Of a DNA stretch of 64,000 bases, positions 43,455 to 52,611 are shown one piece after another; the first letter of the stretch is position 1; each line of letters starts with the position of its first letter. Source of the stretch: Pseudovibrio brasiliensis (GTDB lineage: Bacteria > Pseudomonadota > Alphaproteobacteria > Rhizobiales > Stappiaceae); NCBI RefSeq assembly GCF_018282095.1, contig NZ_CP074126.1:4562341-4626340 (forward strand), read 5' to 3'. The notes under the pieces were generated by a model. The model saw only the letters and a list, made by a program, of their open reading frames with translations. It had not been told where the DNA came from and ran no database searches. The position numbers and the translations under genes were made by a program.

Positions 43455-45266
43455 ATGAAACCCCTACACCTCGCTGCCGCCGCCCTAATCGGCCTCGGAT
43501 GCAGCACATTTCCCCTAAATGCAGCAGCAGATGAGTACTGTGTGCCACTAGAGAACGGCGGATCAATTTGCGGGGAGACGCAGTCTGAGGGCGGCAATAA
43601 CTACAGCGTCTTCAAAGGCATTCAGTACGCGACAGCAGAACGTTGGTCGCCTTCGCAGCTAGTATCAAGCTACGAGACCAACACTCCAGCAACCGAGTTC
43701 GGCGCTATTTGCCCCCAACCTGATTACCCTGGCCCTCCACCAGTTGGCACGACACAAGACGAAGATTGCCTCTACCTGAACATCTGGACCCCAAAAACAT
43801 CAGAAAACTCACAGGAAAACCTTCCTGTGATGGTCTTCATTCATGGTGGCGGTTTTATTTCCGGCAGTAGCAGTGCCGCTTACCCACCGAACTTCCCAGA
43901 CAAGAGCACACAAAAAGTACTTTATGATGGTACAACCTTTGCCTCAGAGCAAGGTGTGATCCTCGTAACTATAAACTATCGGCTTGGTGCGCTTGGCTTC
44001 TTAGATCTTGGTCCTACAGGGACTTCCGACGCAAAAGTTGGAGGCAATTACGGCCTGCAAGATCAGGTTACTGCTTTAAAGTGGGTGCAAGAAAACATTG
44101 CAGCATTAGGTGGTGATAAAAACAACGTCACTCTCTTCGGAGAGAGCGCAGGCGCAATGTCAACTGGCCTACACTTACTATCTTCAGATCAGGCCAAAAG
44201 TGACTTCCATGCTGCAATCATGGAAAGTAATCCGATAGGTTACAACTACCGTACAGCTAAGCAAGGAGATACTCAGGCTACGAAATTCATAAAGTGCATA
44301 AACGCTGCTATCGGAGGGGATGCAAAATGCTCTGATGCACAGTCAGACATACTCCCGCCGCAAGATAAAATAACCACTGAGGACATTATCACCGCTCAAA
44401 AAATGTATGCTAGAAATACAGACAAGGTAATTGTCGGCTTACCAGCAGCCTTACCATTTGCTCCAATCGTAGACGGTTCATTTATTACCGCACAACCCTC
44501 AGAGCAGATTCGCCACGGTAGCCCCAAGCCCCTAATTTTTGGCTTTAACAAAGACGAGGGTGTTTACTTTGCAAATTGGGCAGGAGCAACTTTGACAGCC
44601 TCTGAGTACCTTGCTCTGGTCGGACGCTTATTTAAATGCTCAACATTCCTGTGCCCAAACAACTTAACGAAACAAGACCGGTATAATCCTGCTTACAATT
44701 TCTCACCTGTTCAAATGGGCGGACTTATTGATAACGTCGACACTGCTCTTTCTGACCTTATCAATGACTTTGCATTTTCTTGCTCGAACATGGCTGCAAA
44801 CCAAACTTCCAGCCAAAAGCCAATATGGGCCTATTACTTCACCCAAACAGATGCAATCCAAAACTTAGCACCACCTAACAATAAGAATCGCAAAGTTCCA
44901 CTTAACAATGTCTGCGCTCCCGATAATCAGTGGAGCAACTCGTGTCACGCCGCCGAACTTCCATTTGTCTTCAACTCACTACCGGAAAAAAGCAATACCT
45001 CTTTGAAGCAACTGGCGAAAACAATGAACACTGCATGGGCCACATTTGCTCGAAATCACAACCCGGCAGGCCCTGACATAAAATGGGAAAAATGGGAAAA
45101 AGTCGTATCTGCTAAGGCGCATCTTCATAATTTTGCAACGCAGCAAAACCCGTCTGATGACGATATCTTCAATACCCAGAATTGTTCGAGCTGGCTATCA
45201 ACTTGGCAACCCCGATTGGTTGACTACAATGCTACCTTCGAAGAAATTCAGGAGAGCATGAAATAG
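43455..45266 (+). CDS. Secreted type-B carboxylesterase
   Basis: 603 aa with signal peptide (MKPLHLAAAALIGLGCSTF, cut near NAAADE). Carboxylesterase/cholinesterase family: EDCLYLNIWTP, oxyanion loop VFIHGGGFISGSS, nucleophile elbow LFGESAGAMS, acid in FGFNKDEGVYF, and His in SCHAAELPFVFNSL. Several cysteine pairs suggest disulphides. The middle and 3' part are more AT-rich with less-biased codons than the flanking pha genes, so transfer or relaxed expression is possible. ATG at 43455 is used since the signal peptide begins there. Ester substrate unknown. Confidence 0.88.
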   Translation: MKPLHLAAAALIGLGCSTFPLNAAADEYCVPLENGGSICGETQSEGGNNYSVFKGIQYATAERWSPSQLVSSYETNTPATEFGAICPQPDYPGPPPVGTTQDEDCLYLNIWTPKTSENSQENLPVMVFIHGGGFISGSSSAAYPPNFPDKSTQKVLYDGTTFASEQGVILVTINYRLGALGFLDLGPTGTSDAKVGGNYGLQDQVTALKWVQENIAALGGDKNNVTLFGESAGAMSTGLHLLSSDQAKSDFHAAIMESNPIGYNYRTAKQGDTQATKFIKCINAAIGGDAKCSDAQSDILPPQDKITTEDIITAQKMYARNTDKVIVGLPAALPFAPIVDGSFITAQPSEQIRHGSPKPLIFGFNKDEGVYFANWAGATLTASEYLALVGRLFKCSTFLCPNNLTKQDRYNPAYNFSPVQMGGLIDNVDTALSDLINDFAFSCSNMAANQTSSQKPIWAYYFTQTDAIQNLAPPNNKNRKVPLNNVCAPDNQWSNSCHAAELPFVFNSLPEKSNTSLKQLAKTMNTAWATFARNHNPAGPDIKWEKWEKVVSAKAHLHNFATQQNPSDDDIFNTQNCSSWLSTWQPRLVDYNATFEEIQESMK

Positions 45267-45299
45267 CGGTTGCTGTATCCAACAGCCCTCGCATAATCG

Positions 45300-45326
45300 A
45301 AACCGCCTCTTTAAGGGGCGGTTTTG
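45300..45326 (+). terminator. Esterase gene terminator
   Basis: AAACCGCC (45300-45307) / GGCGGTTT (45317-45324) with a 9-nt loop and T-rich end. Confidence 0.75.
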
Positions 45327-45493
45327 CCTTCTTCTATTTAACTCTGAAATCAATGTAGCAATACCCTTACTTCAACCTCGGTCAGAATAGAATACGCAGT
45401 TAGAGATACTGCCTTGCACTGCACTATGATCACTAGACAAGATCTCTGCCGGACTCAAATTGCAAACAGCTCCAATATAAACGCCACAAAAAG

Positions 45494-45516
45494 AAAAAGC
45501 CGCCCCAAGGGACGGC
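45494..45516 (-). terminator. rpmF terminator
   Basis: Minus strand: GCCGTCCC pairs with GGGGCGGC across two T (one T-G pair), followed by five T, C and more T. Confidence 0.82.
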
Positions 45517-45548
45517 CTGATCTTTAAATCGCGATGATCGCTTCAGTC

Positions 45549-45734
45549 TTAGACGTCGTCTTTAGCCTGAAGGATCTGACGACCCCGGTACATACCAGTT
45601 TTCAGGTCAACATGGTGCGGGCGACGCAGTTCGCCGGAATCCTTGTCTTCCACGTATGTTGGTTGTGCCAGAGCGTCAGCAGAACGGCGGAAGCCGCGCT
45701 TCATACGCGTAACCTTTTTCTTAGGAACAGCCAT
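45549..45734 (-). CDS. rpmF: 50S ribosomal protein L32
   Basis: 61 aa. Starts [19 protein letters not shown] and contains [19 protein letters not shown], the alphaproteobacterial L32 form without the zinc cysteines. ATG at 45734 follows a GAGAGAG stretch; a longer in-frame start at 45770 is not conserved in L32. Downstream of mtgA, a usual alphaproteobacterial order. Confidence 0.96.
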   Translation of the reverse strand: MAVPKKKVTRMKRGFRRSADALAQPTYVEDKDSGELRRPHHVDLKTGMYRGRQILQAKDDV

Positions 45735-45874
45735 CGTAGCTCTCTCTCTCGTCACATACGCACGCGCCACTCAAGCGCGGCGTCAACGTGCGAAATACAC
45801 AATCTGTCAGATTGGCGGGGGTTATACAGGCAAACCGAAGGATTTGCCAGTCATAAAACGAAAATAATTTCGCA

Positions 45875-46591
45875 CTACCTCTCCGTCGCCGAAATACAGC
45901 TAAGTACATCGCCGGCCACCTGAGCTCGGCTACGGTTTATACCGGCCAGCCTGCGATGTCCAGAGCTAGGTTTTGCGGGATTTCTTGCAATCGGATTCGG
46001 AAGCGCTGTCGCCAGCAAAGAGGCCTGAGTCGCAGAAAGTTTTGCAGCACTTTTCCCAAAGAAAGTTCGCGATGCTGCTTCCGCTCCAAATATCCCCGGG
46101 CCCCATTCAGCCACGTTCAGATAGATCTCCAGCACCCGCCGCTTTGACAACACCGTGTCGAGCAGCATGGCCAGCGGAACCTCCAGCACCTTGCGCAGAT
46201 AATCACGGTCGTTCCAGAGAAACAGGTTCTTCGCAACCTGCATGGTGATCGTACTGGCACCACGCGGGCGCTTGCCCTCAAACAGTTTGCCCACCTGCCC
46301 ACGCACCGCAGACCAGTCCACACCGCCATGTTTGCAGAAGGTAGCATCCTCTGACACAACCACAGACCTTTGTAAATTAACGGATATTTCTTCCAAAGGA
46401 ACCCATTCACGCCAAACAGGCTGTCCAGTCACAGTACGAAGCAGCATGAGACTGGAGTAAGGAGGAACCACCGTATACAGCAGTGTCAGCACCACCGGCA
46501 AAGCCACCAGCACTCCTAAAGTACGGAGCGCCCAACGCTTTATTCTGCGCATGAGTGGCTCTGGTTTCTCCTTTGATCGCGCTTTCTTCAA
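45875..46591 (-). CDS. mtgA: Monofunctional peptidoglycan transglycosylase
   Basis: 238-aa GT51 glycosyltransferase polymerising lipid II. One N-terminal membrane anchor (WALRTLGVLVALPVVLTLLY), catalytic motif VVVSEDATFCKHGGVDW, then KRPRGASTITMQVAKNLFLW and VLEIYLNVAEWGPGIFGAE. TTG start at 46591 with GGAG 8 nt upstream, overlapping the oxyR stop (TTGA). Transcribed with oxyR upstream, so possibly co-expressed with the oxidative-stress regulator, which is unusual. Confidence 0.92.
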   Translation of the reverse strand: MKKARSKEKPEPLMRRIKRWALRTLGVLVALPVVLTLLYTVVPPYSSLMLLRTVTGQPVWREWVPLEEISVNLQRSVVVSEDATFCKHGGVDWSAVRGQVGKLFEGKRPRGASTITMQVAKNLFLWNDRDYLRKVLEVPLAMLLDTVLSKRRVLEIYLNVAEWGPGIFGAEAASRTFFGKSAAKLSATQASLLATALPNPIARNPAKPSSGHRRLAGINRSRAQVAGDVLSCISATER

Positions 46592-47532
46592 GCACTCTTC
46601 TCCGATACATCTTGAGGAACCGAGACGTCTCTTTGAGTTTCAACCATAAAGCGTTCCAGAGCCTTGCAAAGTAATTTTGCATTTCCTTCAAAAGAAGATT
46701 TGCGCCTCCAGACCATTCCAATCGTCCGGCGCGCTTTGGGATCGGCAATCTTGATCAGCTTCAAAGAGGTCCCGCGGTCGATATCTGCATCTACTGCAAT
46801 ACGTGGCACCAAAGTGACGCCGATACCGTTATCCACCATTTGCACAAGTGTTGATAAAGATGTGGCTTGTACATCCTCATTCGCGGTCAACATGCGCCCT
46901 CCCGCTGCGGCAAGCACATGGTTTCGTAAACAGTGACCATCTTCCAGCAGCAACAACACCTCATTCGCAAGATCTTCCATCAGCACTTCACGCAAGCCCG
47001 CCAGTGGATGCACACCCGGCACAGCCAGATAGAAAGCATCGCTTCCGATCTCCGCAGATTCAAACCCCGTAGTGTCATAGGGCAGCGCCATCAGGGCCGC
47101 ATCAATACGCCCTTCCCGCAAAGCAATCATCAGATTGCGGGAGATGTCCTCACGCAGGAACAACTGCAGCTCTGGATAGAGATCTCGCAGCTGAGGCAAA
47201 AAGCGTGGCAACAGGAACGGAGCGACGGATGGGATCACCCCCAGCCGGAATCGACCACACAACGGCTTATTCTGTGCCTGCACACCCTGAACGAGATCCT
47301 CCGCATCCCGCAGAAGCAGCGATGCCTTCTCCAACACGCTCTCGCCCGCCTCGGTCAGCACCAGCGTTCGCCCGGAGCGGTCCAGCAGCTCACATCCAAG
47401 AATGCCTTCCAACTGCTTGATTGAGGCAGAAAGCGTTGATTGCGTGATGAAACAAGCCTCCGCCGCCTTTGAAAAAGACAGGTGTTTGGCCAGCGTTTTG
47501 AAATACTGAAGCTGTTTTAATGTGGGTAACAT
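46588..47532 (-). CDS. oxyR: OxyR-type LysR hydrogen-peroxide regulator
   Basis: 314 aa. N-terminal LysR helix-turn-helix (LKQLQYFKTLAKHLSFSKAAEACFITQSTLSASIKQLE) and OxyR effector domain with the peroxide motif LLLEDGHCLRNH (Cys201, equivalent of E. coli C199). At the place of E. coli C208, nine residues on, this protein has Ala210 (HVLAAAGGR), so the usual resolving cysteine is missing. Other cysteines are at 27, 47, 92 and one near 295 (LLCKAL). Divergent from ahpC-ahpD, its expected targets. ATG at 47532 is used; a start at 47550 is less likely. Stop overlaps mtgA. Confidence 0.9.
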   Translation of the reverse strand: MLPTLKQLQYFKTLAKHLSFSKAAEACFITQSTLSASIKQLEGILGCELLDRSGRTLVLTEAGESVLEKASLLLRDAEDLVQGVQAQNKPLCGRFRLGVIPSVAPFLLPRFLPQLRDLYPELQLFLREDISRNLMIALREGRIDAALMALPYDTTGFESAEIGSDAFYLAVPGVHPLAGLREVLMEDLANEVLLLLEDGHCLRNHVLAAAGGRMLTANEDVQATSLSTLVQMVDNGIGVTLVPRIAVDADIDRGTSLKLIKIADPKARRTIGMVWRRKSSFEGNAKLLCKALERFMVETQRDVSVPQDVSEKSA

Positions 47533-47567
47533 CGTGCGACCAGATGACACAGATCAAAGCCTGTAGA

Positions 47568-47582
47568 TTAGAATTTCTCTAA
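47568..47582. promoter_or_regulatory. Candidate OxyR/LysR half-site
   Basis: TTAG-N7-CTAA, the spacing of the OxyR ATAG-N7-CTAT element, 36 bp upstream of the oxyR ATG. A second dyad ATCG-N7-CGAT (47658-47672) overlaps the ahpC -35. Binding is inferred. Confidence 0.4.
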
Positions 47583-47663
47583 GTTTTGGCGGAATTCGGC
47601 CAATCCCGAGAAAACTTAGCATGCCCATCGAAAAAATCGATCGACTTCTTCGTTATTATCGTT

Positions 47664-47692
47664 TTGACCGATCAAATCAAGAGTTGCATAAA
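47664..47692 (+). promoter_or_regulatory. ahpC promoter
   Basis: TTGACC (47664-47669) and CATAAA (47687-47692) with 17-bp spacing, about 80 bp before the ahpC ATG; the -35 overlaps a dyad that could bind OxyR. Confidence 0.5.
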
Positions 47693-47779
47693 GACCCCAA
47701 CGAAGACGCGGTTTTCTAGGTCTTCATGAGAATCACTAATCGACGCGCTCTGGCGTCATTCCATATTTAGGAGAGTACT

Positions 47780-48331
47780 ATGCTCGGTATCGGCGAAAAG
47801 CTTCCAGAATTTGAAGTAGTTGGCGTTAAGCCTGGTTTCAACAACCACGAAGAAAACGGCGAAAGCGCATTTGAAGCAATCACTGAAAAGAGCTTCGAAG
47901 GTAAGTGGAAAGTAATCTTCTTCTACCCAAAAGACTTCACTTTCGTTTGCCCAACTGAAATCGCTGAATTCGCTCGCCTCGCTGGTGAGTTCGAAGACCG
48001 TGACGCAGTTGTTCTCGGCGGTTCCTCCGACAACGAATTCTGTAAGCTGGCATGGCGCCGTGATCACCCAGATCTCGACAAGCTGCCAATCTGGGCATTT
48101 GCTGACACCAACGGTTCCTTGATCGACGGCCTCGGTGTTCGCGCTCCAGAAGGCGTTGCTTACCGCTACACCTTCATCGTCGACAACGAGAACACCATCC
48201 AGCACGTTTACGCAACCAACCTGAACGTTGGCCGTAACCCGAAAGACACCCTGCGTGTTCTCGACGCTCTGCAGACCGACGAACTCTGCCCTTGTAACCG
48301 TGAAGTAGGCGGCGACGTAATCGCAGCTTAA
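47780..48331 (+). CDS. ahpC: Alkyl hydroperoxide reductase AhpC-type peroxiredoxin
   Basis: 183 aa 2-Cys-type peroxiredoxin reducing H2O2 and organic hydroperoxides. Peroxidatic Cys in YPKDFTFVCPTEIAEF, later FCKLAWRRDHPD, and C-terminal LQTDELCPCNREVGG with two further cysteines able to resolve. TTTAGGAGAGTACT before the ATG is a strong ribosome binding site. Very biased codons point to high expression. With ahpD downstream it forms the AhpC-AhpD system, in which AhpD rather than AhpF supplies electrons. Confidence 0.93.
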   Translation: MLGIGEKLPEFEVVGVKPGFNNHEENGESAFEAITEKSFEGKWKVIFFYPKDFTFVCPTEIAEFARLAGEFEDRDAVVLGGSSDNEFCKLAWRRDHPDLDKLPIWAFADTNGSLIDGLGVRAPEGVAYRYTFIVDNENTIQHVYATNLNVGRNPKDTLRVLDALQTDELCPCNREVGGDVIAA

Positions 48332-48501
48332 GTCCGGAAGGATCAGAAGCCGGAGCACATAAAGCGAAAAATCGCAAGCTCCGGCTCCTCTAACGTATTC
48401 CCGAAAAATATAAAAACAGACTTCGGAAAAGAATACGCGCCAAATAAGTCAAAACATCACTTTGCATGTGGCCCATTGCCAAAATCATTAGGAGAAGCAT
48501 C

Positions 48502-49044
48502 ATGTCCATCGATACCTTGAAATCCCGCCTTGGCGACTTTGCTAAAGACGTACGTTTGAATCTTGGTTCTATGGCAACTGATGAATCTCTGACTGCTCAA
48601 CAGAAGTACGGCCTGATCGTTGCTTGCGCCATCGCCACCCGCAACAACGACGTAAAGAAGGCCCTGATCGCAGAAGCTGCTCCGCACCTGTCTCCGGAAG
48701 CGATGAGCGCTGCCAAAGCTGCTGTATCAATCATGAGCATGAACAACGTCTACTACCGCTTCGTCCACCTCTCCTCGAATGATCAGTACGGCACAATGCC
48801 TGCCAAACTGCGCATGAACGTGATTGGAAAGCCTGGCGTAGACAAAGTTGATTTTGAACTGTGGTCGCTTGCTGTTTCCGCCATCAACGGCTGTGGCATG
48901 TGCATTGATAGCCATGAAGCTATCCTGCGCAAAGCCGGAGTAACTGCCGAGATGGTTCAAACAGCTGTTCGTTTCGCATCAATCATCCAATCTGCTGCAG
49001 TCGCCCTTGAAGCATCAGAACTGGAATTGGAAGCAGCTGAATAA
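48502..49044 (+). CDS. ahpD: Alkylhydroperoxidase AhpD
   Basis: 180 aa carboxymuconolactone-decarboxylase-fold protein. Redox motif [14 protein letters not shown] (CxxC with following His) near residues 125-140. AhpD reduces AhpC through a lipoyl-linked chain. AGGAG precedes the ATG; an in-frame start at 48466 is rejected. Lies 170 bp downstream of ahpC on the same strand. Confidence 0.93.
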   Translation: MSIDTLKSRLGDFAKDVRLNLGSMATDESLTAQQKYGLIVACAIATRNNDVKKALIAEAAPHLSPEAMSAAKAAVSIMSMNNVYYRFVHLSSNDQYGTMPAKLRMNVIGKPGVDKVDFELWSLAVSAINGCGMCIDSHEAILRKAGVTAEMVQTAVRFASIIQSAAVALEASELELEAAE

Positions 49045-49143
49045 TCACAAGCGCCTCTCCTAAGCGTGTCGCCCGGTCTGATCCCCTCCCAGGATTGTTC
49101 GTGCCCCGAATAACGGGCGATACCAAACTCGCTCTAAGAGCTC

Positions 49144-49171
49144 AGCCGAAGCCCCCCAGCTTCGGCTTTTT
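49144..49171. terminator. ahpD terminator
   Basis: AGCCGAAGC / GCTTCGGCT with a C-rich loop and five T on the plus strand. It lies between convergent ahpD and the TM2 gene. Confidence 0.85.
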
Positions 49172-49184
49172 CTTTGCTTGAACC

Positions 49185-49544
49185 CTAGCGAACCTCATCA
49201 TGACTGGCCGATGCGCTGAACACGCCCACCAGAATGATCAGTAGATCAACCAGCGCCCAGGCTGACACAATCATCCCAAACCCCAGAGCCCCGCTGACAA
49301 CCGCCAGCATCCCATTCGGCTCCAGTGTTTCGAGTTGGTTGAGGCCGGTGGCAATCAAAGCAAGCGTGATCAAAGAAAGAATGAGCATCACCGCACCGCT
49401 GAGCGGTTTGCCCAGATAAAACCGGTGCAGCCCGAAGCCCCCCAGAAAGAGGGAGAGGAACACTGTCATCCCAGCAGACTTATGCGGGTTCTTGAGATAA
49501 AAAAAGCCTCTGTTGGCAGGCGAGATTGCGCTTCGATCGCTCAT
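49185..49544 (-). CDS. TM2 domain-containing protein
   Basis: 119 aa. Classic TM2 pattern: MTVFLSLFLGGFGLHRFYLGKPLSGAVMLIL with the GxxGxHRFYLG turn between two helices, then a third hydrophobic stretch and LVDLLIILVGVF. Function of TM2 proteins in bacteria is poorly known. ATG at 49544 has GAGGTGG just upstream. A second TM2-like gene follows upstream on the same strand (49677-50060). Confidence 0.85.
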   Translation of the reverse strand: MSDRSAISPANRGFFYLKNPHKSAGMTVFLSLFLGGFGLHRFYLGKPLSGAVMLILSLITLALIATGLNQLETLEPNGMLAVVSGALGFGMIVSAWALVDLLIILVGVFSASASHDEVR

Positions 49545-49676
49545 GACCACCTCAGCTGTGCTTCAGTCACACCCAAAGGCTGGCACGCCTTATCGATCAA
49601 CACACCTCTAGATATTTAGGGCATCAATCTACCAGCTGAAACTTCTACCCAAGCAAAAGCGTCAAGTACTACGCGC

Positions 49677-50060
49677 CTAAAAGCTCTCTCGCACAAGCAG
49701 CACGATCAGCACAATCAGATCGACGAACACCCATATGTTCGCGATCATCGCCATCCCAATGGCAACGCCGAAGCCAATCCATTCTCCAGTGGTGAGGCTT
49801 GTAATCAGATCACGCCCCTCCAACCCCAGCAGAAGCGGAATGAGGATCAAAACAGCCGTGATGTTCAGGCAGTTGATGACAATAGCACTGCCCAGCTTGC
49901 GCAGATAAAAGCGATGGGCCGCAAACTGCCCAAGCAAAAGCGCGAACAAAATGGCATAGGCCGTAGATTTACCCGGTTCGGAAAAGTTGAAAATGCCTTC
50001 TCGCCGCCTTTGCGAAGGCAATGGAATATCATCAAACACCAACGACCTGCTTTCACCCAT
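49677..50060 (-). CDS. TM2-like membrane protein, paralogue
   Basis: 127 aa. N-terminal cytoplasmic SLVFDDIPLPSQRRREGIFNF, then ILFALLLGQFAAHRFYLRKLGSAIVINCLN, a diverged TM2 turn (QFAAHRFYLRK instead of GxxGxHRFYLG), and two further helices ending VDLIVLIVLLVRESF. Paralogue of the neighbouring gene, from which it is separated by 132 bp. No function is known. Confidence 0.75.
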   Translation of the reverse strand: MGESRSLVFDDIPLPSQRRREGIFNFSEPGKSTAYAILFALLLGQFAAHRFYLRKLGSAIVINCLNITAVLILIPLLLGLEGRDLITSLTTGEWIGFGVAIGMAMIANIWVFVDLIVLIVLLVRESF

Positions 50061-50117
50061 GCATTTGAAACATGCGGAAAGTAGCCAATGATTTCAGCAG
50101 GAGCAATGATCCAACCC

Positions 50118-50143
50118 AAGAAACCCCGGAACTTCTTCCGGGG
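50118..50143 (-). terminator. cfa terminator
   Basis: CCCCGGAA (50124-50131) / TTCCGGGG (50136-50143) around CTTC; on the minus strand followed by TTTCTT. Confidence 0.7.
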
Positions 50144-50166
50144 CCACCTCTTGAAAGCATCGCAGC

Positions 50167-51408
50167 TTAAGCAGACTTTCTACGATCATCCCTATGAGAG
50201 ATCATCGCCTGCTCATTGTCCCCAATAAAGTCACGAATGATTGGCACCGCATCCCGCTCTTTAGAGAGGATCAGCTGGAACACCATCAAACGGCCATGCA
50301 GGAAGTTCATTTCACAGCCAGAGAGATAGAACTCCCACATTTTGCAGAAGCGCTCGTCGTACAGTTCTTTGATCTTGTCGCGATTGCGCTCAAAGTTCAG
50401 GCGCCAATCCCGCAGTGTGTAGTAGTAGTGCAGCCGCAGGATCTCGTTATCACAAACCCAAAGGCCCGTTTTCTCAATATCTGCAAATGTTTCGGAAAGT
50501 GCAGGACAATACCCGCCGGGGAAGATGTACTTGGTCAGGAATGGACCCGTTACGCCCGGAGGACCACTACGGCCAATCGAGTGAATGACCGCATAGCCAT
50601 CCTGCTTCAGACAATCTCTGACCTTCGTGAAGTAGGCACCCAGATTACCGTGACCCACATGCTCCATCATGCCAACGGAAACAACGCGGTCAAACTCGCC
50701 TTCAAACTCGTTGTAGTCCAGACAGACAAACTCGACCTTGCCTTCAAGGCCTGCAGCTTTCACTCGTTCTTCAGCAATCTTGATCTGCTCGGTAGAAACA
50801 TTAAGAGATGTCACCTGCGCGCCCGTTTGCGCCATACGAATGGCAAGAGAGCCCCAACCGCCACCGATTTCTAGCACAGTCATGCCCGGCTTCAGATCCA
50901 GTTTGGCAACAATATGGTCTAGCTTGGCCTGTTGAGCTTCCTCAAGCGTATCTTCCGGCGTCCGGTAATAAGCACAGCTATAATTGAGACCATCGTCAAG
51001 GAACAGACGATAGAGGTCAGTCGAAAGGTCATAGTGATGGCGCACCTGAGCTTTGTTCTTTTTCAGGTTCAGGCCAAGACGTCGCCGCGTATGGCCGTCT
51101 TTCATGAAAGTAAGAAAACGTTGAAGCGGATGTTCTGTAAGCAGACCGTCATTCGCCATGAACACGGCAACAAGATCATTCAGGGTGAACCCCGGCTCCA
51201 TGGTGATCAAGCCATCCATGTAAGCTTCGGCGGCTTTCAGTTCAGGATCAATCAGAAGCGTATAGGGAAGCTTCTTACTGTGAAAACGAAGAGCAGCGGA
51301 GGGGCCGCTATCTTCATCACCAAAAACGAATTTTCGGTCTTTGGCATCAAAAATTACAAGTTGTCCTTTCTGGACAAAATTCGACAAAATCTTCGAAAGT
51401 GCACGCAT
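50167..51408 (-). CDS. cfa: Cyclopropane-fatty-acyl-phospholipid synthase family protein
   Basis: 413 aa. SAM motif GMTVLEIGGGWGSLAIRMAQ, VSVGMMEHVGHGNLGAYF and SIGRSGPPGVTGPFLTKYIFPGGYCPALSE are CFA-synthase hallmarks. Adds a methylene bridge to unsaturated acyl chains of membrane lipids. N-terminal region (residues 1-100) is the usual lipid-binding domain. Single gene behind a 297-bp intergenic region without other features. Confidence 0.9.
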   Translation of the reverse strand: MRALSKILSNFVQKGQLVIFDAKDRKFVFGDEDSGPSAALRFHSKKLPYTLLIDPELKAAEAYMDGLITMEPGFTLNDLVAVFMANDGLLTEHPLQRFLTFMKDGHTRRRLGLNLKKNKAQVRHHYDLSTDLYRLFLDDGLNYSCAYYRTPEDTLEEAQQAKLDHIVAKLDLKPGMTVLEIGGGWGSLAIRMAQTGAQVTSLNVSTEQIKIAEERVKAAGLEGKVEFVCLDYNEFEGEFDRVVSVGMMEHVGHGNLGAYFTKVRDCLKQDGYAVIHSIGRSGPPGVTGPFLTKYIFPGGYCPALSETFADIEKTGLWVCDNEILRLHYYYTLRDWRLNFERNRDKIKELYDERFCKMWEFYLSGCEMNFLHGRLMVFQLILSKERDAVPIIRDFIGDNEQAMISHRDDRRKSA

Positions 51409-51705
51409 TTCTATTCCCCTATCATCTCTTATGCTGACTTATTAGGGCGCCTTGTTGCGAGGCTCTTATTATATGACCTTAGGTAACTTTCAATTTAACC
51501 TAATGAAAAAAACCGTCACAAAGCAACTCCGCAGGAAATCTCAACCCAATATTCAAAGGATGAAAAACTGCAGAGCCCTTACGTAAACTCGCCATTTTGC
51601 TTGACCTTTGGCAGTTTTCAGGACAAACGAACAAACTAATATCTGCCGCTTTGGTAGGCGCTTTCAATTCTGCTGTACTTTATTGCTCGTTTAGGATGGG
51701 GTTCT

Positions 51706-52611
51706 GTGTCTGTTGCTTTGAAATCGGTCATCACCGAAACCGCTCAGTCTCTTGAAGAAATGCTCACCTCTCTTCTGGGAGAGAAAGTCCTTCCTCAAGA
51801 AGTAGCCCGCCCCGAACGTCTTCTGGAAGCGATGAACTACGCAGCCCTGTCCGGTGGCAAGCGCCTGCGCCCTGTTCTGATGGTCGAAGCAGCTCGCCTG
51901 TTTGGTCATGAGGACGAAGGCACGCTGGTCGCAGCTTCTGCGTTGGAATGCATTCACTGCTACTCCCTCGCCCATGATGATCTGCCAGCAATGGACGATG
52001 ATGATCTGCGCCGTGGCCGCCCGACAACGCACAAAGCGTTTGATGAAGCTACCGCAATTTTGGCAGGCGACGCCTTGCTCACCATCGCATTTGATTTCAT
52101 CGCAGGCGAGCAGGTCCATCCAGACGCGGCAATCCGCCTGCGCCTTTCTCAGGAACTCGCACGCGCTTCTGGCATTGGCGGCATGGCAGGTGGTCAGATG
52201 CTTGACCTTGCCTCAGAGCATCGCGACAGAACCGAAGCAGAGATCCGTCAGCTTCAAGCCATGAAAACCGGCGCTCTCATCCGCTACGCCTGCCGCGCTG
52301 GTGCAATTCTGGCAAATGCCTCTGATGATGACATCGCCCGCCTCACCCGCTTTGGCGAAATCATTGGCCTGGCCTTCCAGCTGGCAGACGACCTGCTGGA
52401 CCTGACCGGCGATGCAGAAGTGGTTGGTAAAGCAACGGGTAAAGATGCAGAGGCTGGCAAGGCAACCCTCGTCAGCCTGCTTGGGGAAAGCCACACCCGT
52501 CAGGAACTTTCACGCTTGATCAGCGAAGCAGATGAGCTGCTGGCGCCATACGGTGCAAAGGCCAACACCCTGAAGACGTTGGCCCGCTACATCGCAGATC
52601 GCGAGAGTTAA
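51706..52611 (+). CDS. ispA: Farnesyl/geranyl diphosphate synthase
   Basis: 301-aa polyprenyl synthetase, GTG start with GGATGGGG upstream. First Asp-rich motif HDDLPAMDDDDLRRGRPTTH, second LAFQLADDLLDLTGD, GGKRLRPVL near the N-terminus and GMAGGQMLDLASE. Makes C10-C20 isoprenoid diphosphates. Here it stands alone: xseB and dxs, usual alphaproteobacterial partners, are not adjacent. Its stop overlaps that of the convergent isochorismatase gene. Confidence 0.93.
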   Translation: MSVALKSVITETAQSLEEMLTSLLGEKVLPQEVARPERLLEAMNYAALSGGKRLRPVLMVEAARLFGHEDEGTLVAASALECIHCYSLAHDDLPAMDDDDLRRGRPTTHKAFDEATAILAGDALLTIAFDFIAGEQVHPDAAIRLRLSQELARASGIGGMAGGQMLDLASEHRDRTEAEIRQLQAMKTGALIRYACRAGAILANASDDDIARLTRFGEIIGLAFQLADDLLDLTGDAEVVGKATGKDAEAGKATLVSLLGESHTRQELSRLISEADELLAPYGAKANTLKTLARYIADRES

